Assembly: GCA_002270565.1 (NCBI GenBank)
Contig: NQMI01000118.1
Coordinates: forward strand, 79,255 to 143,254
Direction: 5' to 3'
DNA: 64,000 nt
Origin: Stenocarpella maydis
Taxonomy: Eukaryota; Ascomycota; Sordariomycetes; Diaporthales; Diaporthaceae
Of the stretch, positions 1-11,709 are shown one piece after another. The position numbers were made by a program, and so were the translations under genes. The notes beneath the pieces were generated by a model. That model worked only from the letters and a program-made list of their open reading frames with translations. It was not told where the DNA came from and searched no databases. Within the stretch, counting starts at the first letter, position 1. Each line of letters begins with the position of its first letter.

Positions 1-1505
1 TATATGCTTTTTATACCTTCCTAAAGAGGACTTATTGAGTTATATCTGAGTATTCTTGGGTGTGATAATTGGTAAGAATAGCCCGTACCTCTTGGGATAC
101 CCGGGGAGTTAACTACTTTATTACCTCTAGCAAAATTAGTACTAGAGTGATTAATTCAACCCCTTTAATTTAATTCTCCTTATTAGATTTAGTTCTAGTA
201 GTCAATTTGTTAGAGTTTTCAAGCATAAGAGCACTTAATAGTAGCTTAGCCATATTTATAGGCTATAGACCTATATTATACCACCCAGATTTAATGTGAA
301 TTGAGTCTAAACCACTTAGTTAAGCCTTTTAATAGCAGTAAAGGAATAATTATTTGCTAGAATAGGTATCTTTAAAGTATAAGTTAATAAGATCAGCCTC
401 TTATTAATAAGTAGCCTTTAAGCTTGAGAAGACCCCTAGATCTAGAGGTTATAAGATATACAAGGTATAGGGTGGTAAATAAAGGTAATATATCTTATTT
501 AAGAAGCATTCCCATATAAATTTAAAGGTTATATGGCTTTTATGCCCATCCATTACTAGTAAATGCTACTAATTTGAGTCCTTTAGCTTGGTCCAAGGGA
601 TAAAGACTTTTTGAAGCTACTTAAGTGCTACATCATTATTAGTCCATTTATTTAGTATTACTATAAATTCCTAATTCTTAAGACCCTCAAGGGTCTTAAA
701 CCATTATTATTATACTAATTTCCCCTTAAAAATAATAAGAGGAGGGTACAATTGCCCTATAGCGGAGATATACTCAAGAAAGGAGGTCTAAGTATAAGAG
801 GTATAGTTTTTTTAAGTAATAACCTTCCTCCCTTCCAGCCCAAGTACCATTCCATTCATTCCCTCGCCTTTAGCTATACCGCCTTTATTAAGGTTGTGAT
901 GATTCTCGGCTAGAATCTTCTTGATCTCTGGGAGCTGAAGGAGGTTAAATTATTCTTTAATTATAGTCGTATTGGCCCCGTTTACTTGAGAAGAACTTAT
1001 CTAACGGCTTTATATGCTTCGGATCTTAGGATTTCTCATTAGAAAGCCTCTTAGCCATTTGTAGCTGAAGGGTGGTTGGCGATAGTGTGGGCAGGCGACT
1101 CGGGCGGCGAAGGACCTTATTTTAAAATGGGTTACCAGCAGCCCTAACTCAGCCTGGGTAATTGCCTAGTTAGATAGATGTACTTCTTGGGTTCGTGATA
1201 GCTTCATTTGAGGCTTAGCAGCATTAGAATGGCTTTAGGCACTGGCGAGATAATAATGAAGTGTGGTCCTTGGAATGCCCTAATGCCGGGCGACCTCTTA
1301 TATACTAGCGCCTGCTGAGATAGCCTTAAGGCCCGCAGCTATATCTAACTCAGTATACGGCTTTATTGGTAATTAAAGATGATATATTTAAAGTTTGAAA
1401 AGAAGAAAAAATTTTATTATAATGATATCGCGGTATTTATGATAGGGTGGGTCCGATGCGTATGCGGGTGTGGGGTGGTCCGAATCAGGGGGTGGTCCGA
1501 ATGTG
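1..1505 (-). mobile_element. RIP-degraded Fot1/pogo-type (DDE_1) DNA transposon relic, cut by window edge
   Basis: The block is AT-rich with no long open frame. Read on the minus strand from about 830 down to 240, broken frames give the order of motifs of fungal pogo/Fot1 transposases: EYISAIGQLYPPLIIFKGK, then KVFIPWTKLKD, then the catalytic-core segment LVMDGHKSHIT (the D-G-H-x-S-H motif), then LPPYTLYIL followed by a stop and PLDLGVFSSLKATY. Many stops are TAA/TAG where the family has Gln or Trp, as expected from RIP. At 1443-1505 the motif GGTGGTCCGAAT or a variant occurs three times, probably the subterminal/TIR end on the N-terminal side. The other end lies before the window. Family assignment is by motif recognition; the element cannot encode a working transposase. 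Confidence 0.8.
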
Positions 1506-4226
1506 GGCCCTTTGACTTATAGCTGTACAAACAATAGTGAAACACCCACCTTAGAATCACGCCTTAACAAACGAAACCCGTCACGCATGGTGGCTGGCGA
1601 CCTCTAAGGATGCGAGCGTGGAAATTGCAAGTCAGGAGCGATCCTCTGAACCAGAGAAGCCAACCCATACCGTATCATGTCGCAGGCAGAATGCGAGGGC
1701 AGAATCGAGCGAGCCGCAATTGCACGATAAACCCGATTACGAGGCCGTGGGTAGGTGTGGGAGCGCGCCGACAATGTTATCATAGACCATGATGAACTTT
1801 ACGGCATTCTATCCACAGCTGACAAGCTGGCTGAGCCCTTGTTCTGGTGATGACTGCATCTCAGGGAATATAACACACGAGGGCGGGGTTAGTACTTGTC
1901 GGATGTAGACCTTGGTTGAGATCCAATCCTGTATGTAACTGGACGATCAACAACATTTGGGCGTTTTTGGAGATGCGTCTGAAAGTCATGGCTAGGCCCG
2001 CCCCATTATGGAACAGAAAACGTCAGAAGGGCTCTTGGTCAATGAAAACCTGTGTCTTCGTCATGGGAGAGTGCAGCATGCCATGTGAATCCGGGCTGCT
2101 TGGGGATGCCCGGAAGACCGCCCCACCCCCCAGACACAAAGCTGCTGCTACCACCCACCCTTGGCAGCAAAGCCAAGCTGTGTGAGGCATGGCACGCACG
2201 TGCGGCTCCCCACGGGAGCAGGTGTGCAGACACAGCAATTCAACAGTTATCGGGTACTGACTAGCGTTTTGATTTGCACTGTACATCGAATCAACTTGGA
2301 ACGACGGCCTGACTGCCAAAATAGTCATCCCACCATCGGGCGACATATCAAACACGTCCGCATTTGGGGGCTATTTCAACTCCTCAATGGGCGTGTTGAG
2401 ACGATACCAGTTGCAGTTACAGGGGGGAAATTGTGCTCATCGGATGTGAGGGGCACGCCCGTATGGTAATAGTGGGTGTTGTGTTGGAAGTTACGGAACT
2501 GTACTATTTAACTGGCAAAATTTGTAAAGTTAAATTCTTAGTTTAGTTATTCCCCACCTTTCCCGTGATTGGCTTAGCATTGAAGCATTTTGAAATTCAT
2601 ACAAATCACGACGACACTGCAAATGATACCCTGGTGGCCTGAGAATGGCGAGCATGCTGTAGCAAGCGTCTATGAGTTGACCAGAAAGGGCTACAGATCC
2701 TGAACGGGATTTCCACCGTACAAGATCACCATTTATAGATAAGGTCAACTGACTGACCCCAGCAGTGATAGATACTTAGGCGCGTCTCTATTCACATGCA
2801 GTGTTCGAGTGCAGCACTCTGATTCACGTTTGCACGCACAGCCTACCAATCCCCCCTTCCCGGCCCCAACTCTCTTTTTTCTGTTTTCAGAAGTTTTGGT
2901 GTCTTATACATAGTAATATGCGATTGGGAAAAGCTCTGTATCTTGATTGCCCCGCGACGAAGCAGTCAGGCGGGACCCAAGCCACGAACACGGGGGCATA
3001 ACCTGATTATGAAAGGATATGGTTGCCAAATACCTATTGGGAGTACGGAAAAAGGAAATCCAAATCCTTCAATGCAGTTGGACCTGGCGGTATTGAATTA
3101 ATGTTTGCAAACATTGGTGCCTCTTGCGCGGCCCTATGATGAGACATATGCGTGGCTTAGGCCAACAGATCCTCTCCACTCGCTCGCGATGTGGCCTTAA
3201 GGAGAGAAATGTAATCTCAAATCTATGTGCCATTCGGCCAATATGCGGCCGCGTCTTAGACTTGGGCTTTAAACCGCTTGGCAGGACGAACGTCGTCGCA
3301 AGTTGGTCGAGGCCGTAACGGGCCTCCGCAGGGAAGGCGCAGGCAACTCGTCTGGCAGGGTAGCAGACGTTGCTTCGATATGCAAACAACCGGGATGCGT
3401 GGATAATGTATGACTGGCTACCAACAAGTCCATCGTCGCAGGGCTCATGTGGCGCAGGCGCCGACGATTGGTGGCAACTTCAAGCACTGTGGATCTGGAT
3501 ATAGTTGGGTGTTTCTATCCACCTCGTCAGCAGGCCAGTGTCCAATGGACGTTGACTGGCCCTCTCGAACAGTTTAGGACAGAAAGTGTATCAGCGCGGT
3601 AAGGTGACCCAAGCATTCCGAGAATGTCAAAGGAAGAGCCTGGTAGTACAAGCTATTGCCAACTTGCTTGGTTCTTGGCGCGTCCCGTCTGATGGGGTGG
3701 CTAGTATCAGTACGGCCAGCCCTACACATCCTCTGACTGCAAAGGTTCGGTGCTAATTATGCTGTCGGATGATCGCCCGGGGAATTCTTGAACGCCTTGA
3801 TTTCAGACATGGGACGGTGCATGGTTCGTGAGGTTGCATCGGCCTGGCCGGATGTTTACCTCCGATCTTGAAACATTCGGCCGAAGCTGAGCTTCCATGT
3901 TTGGGTTTCAAGGCTAAACGGCCTGAATAACTGGACGATACTATCCGGTAACATTCACGACCCGTTGCCTCCCAGATTTGTTCCTCGGAACGGGTCTCGA
4001 CTCAGGACGGACTCTTCAGATGGCCTTAATCATGGCGCCTCTTCCCCAGACTCACTTCATTGTCAGATAAGTTCGACTGAGCAGTATTCTTTCCTTCTCT
4101 TGGCGACTGTTTTCGCGCGAAGTGGATTCGCACACAGGCCCGGAGCCTTGAGATTCTAACCGACCCTCTTTTATGTAATCTGTCGACTTTACCAATTTTA
4201 ATCTTACTTTCCCGACCTTCCTTAGC
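1506..4226. other. Gene-poor stretch, no supported gene
   Basis: Mixed base composition with only short overlapping open frames. One plus-strand frame at about 3265-3515 reads with plausible codon use (KLVEAVTGLRREGAG..., then a TGA, then LATNKSIVAGLMWRRRRR) and may be a decayed gene fragment, but I cannot name a family. Nothing else here is supportable. Confidence 0.4.
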
Positions 4227-5245
4227 ATGAAGGGGTCTCTTCTCTTCGCCTGGGCCGCGCTGCAGAGCACCGCAGTGACGGCCCGACCAGTCACACCCGC
4301 CGGGAAGCTGTCCGGTATCAGAGACGTCGGGCCGAGGTCGCCGGCAAACCCGTTCGCGGCCTTCCTGGGTGGTGGCGGGAACAAGGAGGACGTGCAGACC
4401 GCGGCCAGTTCGTTCGCTGGTGATGTCGCGATAGTCTCGGCATCACTCAACGGAAGTAAGCAGACATGGCCCATGCGATGACCTTGACATTGAACAATGA
4501 CTGATCATGTTTGTGCCTTCCAGTGGGCACCACGACCGACCCGCAACAAATCCGCACCATGGCACGCAAGGCCTTTGTCGCCGAGGAAGACGAGGATCAA
4601 CACCGCGCAGTGCTGGACAACGCCGCCGGCAGGGACGCAAGGCAGGCCAACCAGAAGATTGTCGACAACACCCCCATCGTCTTAGATGGTCTCGAGTCCA
4701 TGATGAAGAACCCGTCCATGGGGAACGTCATGAGGCAATTGTCAAAGGTTGAGTCGGCAAGGTAGGCGTCGGACTCGGATTCACCACACGCCATAGTGAG
4801 CAAAATATCTGTGCTAATAACCCACGACAGGAACGCCAACATTCTTCCGAGCATCACCCAGCTGTCCAACAGCGCGTTCGAAAACTCGGGCGTTGACGGG
4901 CAGGCCAAGAAGTTCGAGCCCACGACCGGAACCCAGAGCCTGAAGCAGCTCATGGCAGGCGGTACCGGAGCCGGCTCCACCAATGCCAACACGGGCGCTG
5001 GCACCGCGAACAACAAGGACGGTGCCACAGGCACAGCCGGCACCGCGGCCAAGGGCGGCACCGCGGCCACCACCGGGAAAGGAAAAGGCGCCGCCGGCGC
5101 CCAAGGAGCTGGCACTGGTAAAGGTGCCGGAGCCACGGCTGGTGGTGACAACGCCGCCTCGGCCGCAAAGGGAGCTGCCGGCAAGGGCAAGACAAATGGG
5201 GCCGGCAACAGTGCTGCAGGGGATGACGAGGACGAGGACGACTAG
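4227..5245 (+). CDS. Secreted Ala/Gly/Thr-rich protein of unknown function
   Basis: Three exons: 4227-4455, 4524-4761 and 4831-5245, giving 293 aa. Both introns (68 and 69 bp) have GTAAGC or GTAGGC donors and CAG acceptors; the second has a CTAAT branch site. The protein begins MKGSLLFAWAALQSTAVTA, a typical signal peptide with a likely cleavage after ALQSTAVTA. A helical middle part follows (MARKAFVAEEDEDQHRAVLD; LDGLESMMKNPSMGNVMRQL; ILPSITQLSNSAFENSG). The last ~110 residues are low complexity, made of Gly, Ala, Thr and Lys, ending in an acidic DDEDEDD tail. I do not recognise a domain. The secretion signal and low-complexity tail suggest a cell-surface or extracellular protein; that is inference. 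The reading frame is continuous across both splices, which supports the model. Confidence 0.8.
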
Positions 5246-6667
5246 ATGCAGACCTGACTGCAGCTGATCTAGGAGCCACTCTTCTTCAAGGGCTGGATTG
5301 TACCATCAGGCATCCATGAATGACAGGAACGTCCGCGGATCGAGTGCGCTGGTCTTGTGTTAGGCTAGCTTATCGAAATGAGCTTAAATACGAGAAATCT
5401 GAGCTGTCTGTTCCTTTGGTGTCCTGATTTACAATGTGTGTGATGTGTGGAATTGAGTATTGTTGTCACCTGTCTCGAGTCCTCGTGCGTCAAAACGAAG
5501 ACTTTGGTGCCTGTGACTTTCCCGTCTTCTTAATGTGAGAGCTGCCAGCTTAGATGATCATTCACCGTATTTGCCATAAGGTGGGCATCTTGTTGGTAAT
5601 TCAATCCAATTCTGCATTGATGGCATGGAGTACCTTCATCTTGGTAACCCCATAGACTAGGTAGTTTAGCCACCAGGACTAGTTATGGTGATACTATGCT
5701 ACTTAGTAGTACCTACCTCCCACTCTTTCCAGACCCCCTCCTTAATGTGTGGCAGTAACCTGGGCTACTTTTCAGCGAGGTGGAAGTAGGCACAACACAT
5801 GGACGACTTGGCGTTGGAACAAGACTAGTCAACGCCATTCTGGAGAAAACGAGAAAGAAGCTCCCGGGGCGCGTTTGCGTTTTGCTCTAGCTCACTGCAT
5901 TGCAGTTCTCGATGGGGAAGTATCACATCTAGGGGGCAACCCCGCCGCGCTCAGAGAAGCTGATGGAGAGGACACGGACGAGCTCGTGGCTGGTATGTGC
6001 GGGCACAAGAGACAAGAGCCAGCACCTTTGAAGCGGTTCCAGTTGGCTTGGCTCTTTACACACAAATCGTTTTGGCTCTTCGGCTGCGATAAGTGGCGGT
6101 TATTGCAGGATGTTTACACAGTACTCGGTAGCCACGAAACGAAGCCTCCTGACTGGCGGGTTTCAGTGGCACGGGTTGCAATGACCATTTAGGTAACCGT
6201 CCATGTGTAATGCAACCAACCAGGGCGGCCTGACGCTGCATCAAGGGAAATTTGCCCATCCCCGACCCCGGCATCTGACCTGGGCGGCCCACCGCTAGCC
6301 AGGTCTGGCAGGTGACCGGGTCTTGGGGCCTCCCATCTGGACCTATTCAGGTACGAGCCCGCCGAGACGCGCACCTGACGATGTCGCCGCCCAGAGCTCG
6401 GCTGCTGCTAACAGGACAGTAGGTCCGGGGCAAGCAGTCCATCTCACTGGGGCCAGGCGGAGATTGACATGCGGCCCGTTGCGGGCCCCAGTTCGCAGCA
6501 GGTCGAAGGGGGGGAGGGGGGGTTGATCTGTAGTGGATTAATAAATCGCCTCGCCCGCATGATTGACCATGGGCTGCCTCGGTGTCGAGTCATATATCTA
6601 CTCGATCCTTGCACGTCCGCTGGCAGTGATACATACCGCCTGCCCACGACACAAAAAAAGGCCTGCC
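5246..6667. other. Intergenic region without a supported gene
   Basis: Holds the 3' flank of the secreted-protein gene and the 5' flank of the SurE gene. A 147-codon open frame at 5749-6192 has no recognisable domain and no splice context, so I do not call it. Confidence 0.4.
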
Positions 6668-7668
6668 ATGGGTTCCCGCTCGCTCTTCTCACGGGCTGCT
6701 GTGGCGGCACTTGCGGTGACGGGGTGCCAGGGCATCCGCATCATCCAGTCCAACGACGACGGGTGGGCCGAGCTGTACCTCCGGTCGTTCCACGATGCGC
6801 TGCTCAGCCAGGGCCACGATGCCGTGGTCTCGGCCCCGGCAGAGAACCAGAGCGGCAGGGGCAAGTCAGACATGGGATTCATGTCGGGAAGTCCGACGTG
6901 TGCATGTGAATATTGATGGGCTGACAGACCCCCTCCACCACAGGCTCCCTCGACCTCGACCCGGGCCCCCGTGCCGCAGCATGCCAGTACAACAGCTGCC
7001 CGGCCGGAACCAACGCGCGGACGGGCACCAACTCGTCCGACACGCGGCTGAACTGGGTCAACTCGTTCCCGGCGACGTCCATGCGCCTCGGCATCAGCGA
7101 CATCGGCCCCGCCCGCTGGGCCGGCGCCGCGCCCGAGCTCGCCGTCGCCGGGCCCAACGTCGGCTCCAACGTGTTCCTGCAGGTCCAGCTCTCGGGCACC
7201 GTCGGCGCCGCGTGCTACGCCGTGGGCGAGGCCGGGGTCCCCGCCATCGCCTTCTCGGGCCTGAGCGGCGGCACCCTGGCCTGGGACACGGCGCCCGTCC
7301 CGGAGCGGAGCCTCACCTACGCCGACCTGGCCGCCAACCTGACCGGCGCCATCGTCGACGCCGGCCCGCCGTACCTGCCTCCCGGCGTCTTCCTCAACGT
7401 CAACTTCCCCCAGGCCACCGGCCAGTGCGCCACGGCGGGCGCCTTCAGCTTCGTCATGAGCCGCATCAACCCGCGCACCATCTTCTCGGCCCCCGACGTC
7501 GACACGTGCGGCGGCACGGCGCTGCCCACCGACAAGACCGTCGTCGATGCCGAGGGCTGCTACGTGTCTGTCAGTGTCGGAGAGTGCAGGGACAAGACCA
7601 CGGCCGGTGCGGCCGACCAGAAGGTTGTGCTGGATAAGCTCGGCAGCCTCCTGACCTGCCTGCCGTGA
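6668..7668 (+). CDS. Secreted SurE-family 5'/3'-nucleotidase / acid phosphatase
   Basis: Two exons, 6668-6890 and 6944-7668, give 315 aa. The acceptor CAG at 6941-6943 follows a CTGAC branch site. The donor is less certain: 6891 (GTCCGA) keeps the frame and gives a 53-bp intron; the better-looking GTGAAT at 6906 would leave only 38 bp. Residues 1-22 form a signal peptide (LFSRAAVAALAVTGCQG). The SurE core is complete: IIQSNDDGW (metal-binding Asp30-Asp31), APAENQSG (Ser62) and GPNVGSN (Asn146, Asn150). SurE proteins are metal-dependent phosphatases acting on nucleoside monophosphates and polyphosphates; the fungal secreted branch probably scavenges phosphate or nucleosides outside the cell. 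Third positions are strongly GC-biased, unlike the flanks. A degenerate copy of its 3' end lies about 730 bp downstream. Confidence 0.88.
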
Positions 7669-8139
7669 GGAGTCCTGCAGGCTGTGTATACCGGAGGAAT
7701 AGGGCATAGCAACCTAATGGGTGACCCAATGCAGCTCCAGGCATCTATATATGTGGACTTACAGACCGACCGGGACCTACAACAGAAATCCTCACTTTGG
7801 CCCAGCGGGCTGCATTCTGGGTTATACCGTCCCAATTTGTGAGCCACATGAGGCCGTAACTGAAGGCCTCCGCCGGAGATGATCCCAGGGGTGACGAAAA
7901 TAGAAGCTGTGGCGTTGACCGCAAAGCTTTCACAGAGATGTCCAAGGAAGATATAAGGCGTGGGATTCTGCGGAGTGAACCAAGAACGTGGTATAGCATA
8001 TATCATGGAGAATTATCATGAGGCGCAGGTTGATTATGTAAGTCATGCATTTGGTATGCGTTGGCTCATGGGCCAAGATTCAGCATTACGCGAGCAAGCT
8101 TGCCAGAAATACTGAGGTTCTGCCAGCTCCGTCTTCATG

Positions 8140-8345
8140 GTTTAAGATTTTGTATTAATCCAGTTGTTTAAAATATAATTATTAATAGCAAGGTTATTTG
8201 ATACATATTATTTATTATAATAGTAAATATAACCATCCTTATACATTCTGACTCTTTGTATATCTTTAGAAGATTAATACTGATCTTATTAATTAGTTAA
8301 TATTACTTGATTGAATTAATATTAATCTCATTCATTCCCTAATCC
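8140..8345. repeat. AT-rich island, possible insertion relic
   Basis: A stretch of about 200 bp made almost only of A and T with runs such as TTAATATTAATCTCATT, set inside GC-balanced DNA. It sits between the SurE gene and the second copy of its tail. Origin unknown; it may be a RIP-degraded insertion. Confidence 0.5.
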
Positions 8346-8368
8346 TAACCCTAGTGTATCTCAAGTCA

Positions 8369-8486
8369 CGCTCGGCAGCCTCCTCGCCTGCTTGCTATGA
8401 GATATCCTACAGGTTGTGTACACTGGAGGAATAAGGCATGGCAACCTAATGGGTGGTCCAATGCAACTCCGGGCGTGTATATCAAG
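8369..8486 (+). pseudogene. Degenerate duplicate of the SurE gene 3' end
   Basis: This segment aligns with 7638-7757, covering the last codons, the stop and the 3' flank of the SurE gene. Shared blocks include GCTCGGCAGCCTCCT, TGTGTA, GGAGGAAT, GCAACCTAATGGGTG and CAATGCA. Most differences are transitions, many C to T or G to A in this copy (for example TGCCGTG against TGCTATG at the stop), as RIP or decay after duplication would give. No upstream SurE exon is found next to it. Confidence 0.75.
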
Positions 8487-9393
8487 TCTAATCTGGAAAA
8501 TTGCACCGGCGATCGACACACACATGCATGACCATCATCCACCCTCCGGGCTTCAAGCTTCTGATTATGCAGGCAACAAAGGATCTGACGTTCCCACCGG
8601 CATGGGAGAGGACAGTCGGCGCTAACTACATGCATCCACATCCCGCAGACCCTATTCGGGCTCTTGGCCCGGCCCGCAGTTTAATGTCAACACGAAGCTA
8701 TCCATCGTATAATATTTATCCTCTCGCCACCAACAGCAAGGCCCGCGGTTCTGCCGAGGGCTCCTGCCCTTCAGCGGCCAGATGCAACATCAATATGGAA
8801 GACAGGAGCAACGGAGGAATCGGGCCTACCTATTGTTCCCCCGGGTCTTGGGGATAATTAGCGCACCACACACAAGAGAGCGCCCCAGCGCGCCAAGTCC
8901 AGAAACCCGCCGCGTCTGACACATGGGGAGCATCTTGGCAGGCGTGGCGGCACCCACCCACGGGACCACAGGACTGCACACCCACCAGACCAGACCTGCC
9001 CATGTCGGCGATATACTTGAGGCCGGCAGATATATCATTGCTGACAATGCCGCGTCGACAGAGTGCCAAGATCGCTGGCCCTTGTACCCCGCAGATTTCG
9101 CCTCTTGGCCTGATCCACAGGCATGGCCTCCCCGAGTCGCCATCCACGGAGGCAGAGATTTAATGCCTGGTGGCCGGTTTGGCCCCCGGGGCTGAGGGCT
9201 GTCATTGCTATAAGAGACCGCGCTCTCCCTGCCAGTCCCGGGCCTGTGGCGGTGTCGCCGTTGGCTACATCGCCACCCACTTGCTTGCGTGCCCCGAGGC
9301 TAGAGTAGAGGTACAAACCTTGACCGGTCCAACTCCCATCCACCGAAACCCCCGTATCATCCACAACATTCGGGCTTGGTTTGTGCTCTCGAG

Positions 9394-11066
9394 ATGGAGA
9401 AAGGAATTGCAGGTATGACCCATCATCCCAGAATTAAAGAAAAAAATAATAAAAAAAATTTATAAAAAAAAAAATTAAAAAATAAAAATAAAAATGCGAT
9501 GATGAGAACCCTGCTGACCTGGCCCTCACAGCCGAGCTGGATGTGCCCGGCAGCCCGTCCGACTCCCAATCCGAGCTGGGCAGTGGCCTGCAGTGGACGG
9601 AGGAGGAGGAGACGGCGCTGAGGCACAAGATGGACTGGAGGACGGTCCCGTGGGTCACGGTGCTGTACCTGCTGTGCTTCCTCGACCGCATCAACATCGG
9701 CAACGCCAGGATCCAGGGCATGCAGCAGGACCTCCACCTCGAGGGGCTGAGGTTCAACTGGGCCCTGTCCATCTTCTACATCGTCTACCTCCTCGTCGAG
9801 GTGCCCAGCAACATCATCCTCAAGCGCGTCGGCCCCCGCTTCTACCTGCCGTCCCTGGTCGTCGGCTTCGGCCTCGTCTCGATGTGCTCCGCCTTCATCA
9901 CGAGCTACCCGGGCCTGCTCGTCGCCCGCGCCGTCCTGGGCGCCTTCGAGGGCGGCGCCATGCCGGGCTTCGCCTTCTACCTCAGCTCCTTCTACAAGCG
10001 CAAGGAGCTCCTCTTCCGCATCGGCATCTACGTCTCGGCCGCGAGCATGGCCGGCGCCTTCGGCGGCCTGTTGGCGACCGGCCTCTCGCGCATCCCGGAC
10101 TGGGGCACCGCCGGCGTGCGCATCCACACCTGGCGCAACATCTTCTTCTTCGAGGGCATCATCACCATGGCGGTCGGGCTCGTCGCGCCCGTCTGGCTGC
10201 CCGCGTCCCCCGCGACGTGCAAGTTCCTCACCGAGCGCGAGCAGGCCATCGCCGCGGAGCGCCTCGTGCGCGAGCACCGCTCCATGCCCGACGAGCGCGT
10301 CACGCTCGCCCACGTCAAGCGCGCCGTCATGTGCGTCCACAACTACACGTGCGGCCTCGGCTTCTTCCTCATCAACATCACCGTGCAGGGCCTGTCCGTC
10401 TTCCTGCCCACCATCCTGCGCGACCTCCAGTGGACCGACACAAAGGCCCAGCTGTACAGCGTGCCCCCGTACGTCTGCGCCTGCGTCGTCGCCGTCGCCA
10501 TCGCCTACGCGAGCGACAAGACCCGCCACAGGGGCGCCTTCCTGGCCGCCTTTGCGCTGCTGGCCATCGTCGGCTTTGCCATCCTGCGCTGGGAGACCAA
10601 CCCCAACATCCGGTACATGGGCGTCTACTTCGTCACCATCGGCGCCTTCCCTGGTGGCCCGGGGTTCCTGGCCTGGGCCATCAACAACGCGGCCGGGCCG
10701 GCTGTCCGTGCCGTGACTAGTGCCTACGTCGTGACTCTTGGTACCATCGGGGGCATTGTTGCCACGTAAGTCTCGCCCCTGACGACCTTTACCTCGCCGT
10801 GGCCCGTCCTCCTTCCAAACACCCACTAACAGTGCTCTAGGTGGACATATATCCCGGCAGACGGCCCGGCCTATCGCACCGGCCACACCATCAACCTCGT
10901 CGGACAGATTGTTGTCTGTCTGCTGTCCCTGTTCGGCATTGCCTACTGCGTATACGAGAACAGGCTCCGAGCAGCTGGCAAGCGCGACCACCGGCTCGCG
11001 GGGCGCACCCAAGAGGAGATAAACCAGCTGGGCTACAGACACCCGGACTTCAGGTACATTTTGTAG
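9394..11066 (+). CDS. MFS transporter, anion:cation symporter (allantoate permease/Dal5-Tna1) family
   Basis: Three exons: 9394-9412, 9532-10765 and 10841-11066, giving 492 aa, the usual size. The tiny first exon (MEKGIA plus one base) is chosen because its GTATGA donor joins in phase to the CTCACAG acceptor at 9531 and the downstream frame lacks its own ATG near the N-terminus. The second intron has GTAAGT and a CACTAAC branch site. The N-terminal half shows family hallmarks: RHKMDWRTVPWVTVLYLLCF, then LDRINIGNARIQGM, and RAVLGAFEGGAMPGFAFYLS (the RxxLGxxEAG-like motif). About twelve membrane segments are visible. Members import allantoate, ureidosuccinate, nicotinate or other organic anions; the substrate here cannot be told. 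Intron 1 carries an unusual A-only tract. Confidence 0.9.
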
Positions 11067-11157
11067 TGCACATGGCGTTTTACAGGAGCTCGTGCTTCAG
11101 CCCATCGGTGGAATTAGAAACTGCTTTCCATTTTACCATCCCAGCCATCATCCTAGA

Positions 11158-11709
11158 CTATCCCTGCTCTGCTCCGCTGCGTTTTTCCCCTCGCTCGGTC
11201 TCTCGACTAGGTCTCTCGGTTCCATCTCTCGACCCTGTCTCGTCGGGGATATCACGAGGATCGTGCCCAGGACAAACTCCTCTGTCCAATAGTTCGGTGA
11301 GGACGGCAAGGCTGGTAAACGGACCGCCCCCGTAGACCTCTGGCGATAGTAGGTCCACACGTCCCGGCGTCAACGTACCCGTGGTCTCGCCCGAGTCGTC
11401 CGAGCTGTGCTGCCCGCAAGAGGACCCCTCGCTGGTGCCAACGGTACTTCTCGTCTCGCTGCTCTCTTTGCCCGTCTCGGCATCAGACCTGCGCGCGTCT
11501 CCCGGCCACAGAGGTTCCCGGTCGATGCTGCAGAGCGGCCATTTATGGCCCCCCAGGCGGCACTGCTCCGCATCTGCGCCGCCGCACCAGCACCGGATCT
11601 CTTCTGCATCAACCAGCTCGAAGTCTTCTCCATCGACGACAACCCATTCCGCACCCCGTGTGGGGCTTGAGCGGCCAGTGCACCGCTGCTTCCTCTGTTT
11701 CTCCGTCAT
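11158..11709 (-). CDS. Hypothetical protein with a Cys/His cluster
   Basis: A single open frame of 183 aa starting MTEKQRKQRCTGR, the first ATG that fits the conserved-looking part; the frame is open further upstream. Residues about 38-62 carry the only structured-looking segment, with the spacing CWCGGADAEQCRLGGHKWPLC, which could bind a metal. The rest is rich in Ser, Thr, Gly and Glu and looks disordered. It converges on the permease gene, with 91 bp between the two stops. I do not recognise a family. It could also be a chance frame, but the composition of the first 70 residues is protein-like. Confidence 0.45.
   Translation of the reverse strand: MTEKQRKQRCTGRSSPTRGAEWVVVDGEDFELVDAEEIRCWCGGADAEQCRLGGHKWPLCSIDREPLWPGDARRSDAETGKESSETRSTVGTSEGSSCGQHSSDDSGETTGTLTPGRVDLLSPEVYGGGPFTSLAVLTELLDRGVCPGHDPRDIPDETGSRDGTERPSRETERGEKRSGAEQG

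Larger units (their letters stand above)
7669..9393. other. Intergenic region with a duplicated tail and an AT-rich island
   Basis: No gene is supported between the SurE stop and the permease start. The two notable contents, an AT-rich island (8140-8345) and a second copy of the SurE 3' end (8369-8486), are listed separately. Open frames at 8366-9195 overlap on several frames and show no domain. Confidence 0.5.

Noticed and set aside
3265..3515. Plus-strand protein-like frame with one stop
   Set aside because: Reads like a decayed gene piece but no family could be named and no neighbouring exons were found.
5749..6192. 147-codon plus-strand open frame
   Set aside because: No domain, no splice context and no homology recognised; plausible by chance in this composition.
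6598..7707. 369-codon minus-strand open frame opposite the SurE gene
   Set aside because: Same reason: a composition artefact of GC-rich third positions; the plus strand has complete SurE motifs.
9423..11042. 539-codon minus-strand open frame opposite the MFS permease
   Set aside because: It is the antisense shadow of a GC-rich coding region; its product is Arg/Gly/Asp/Ala-rich with no domain, while the plus strand encodes a clear transporter.
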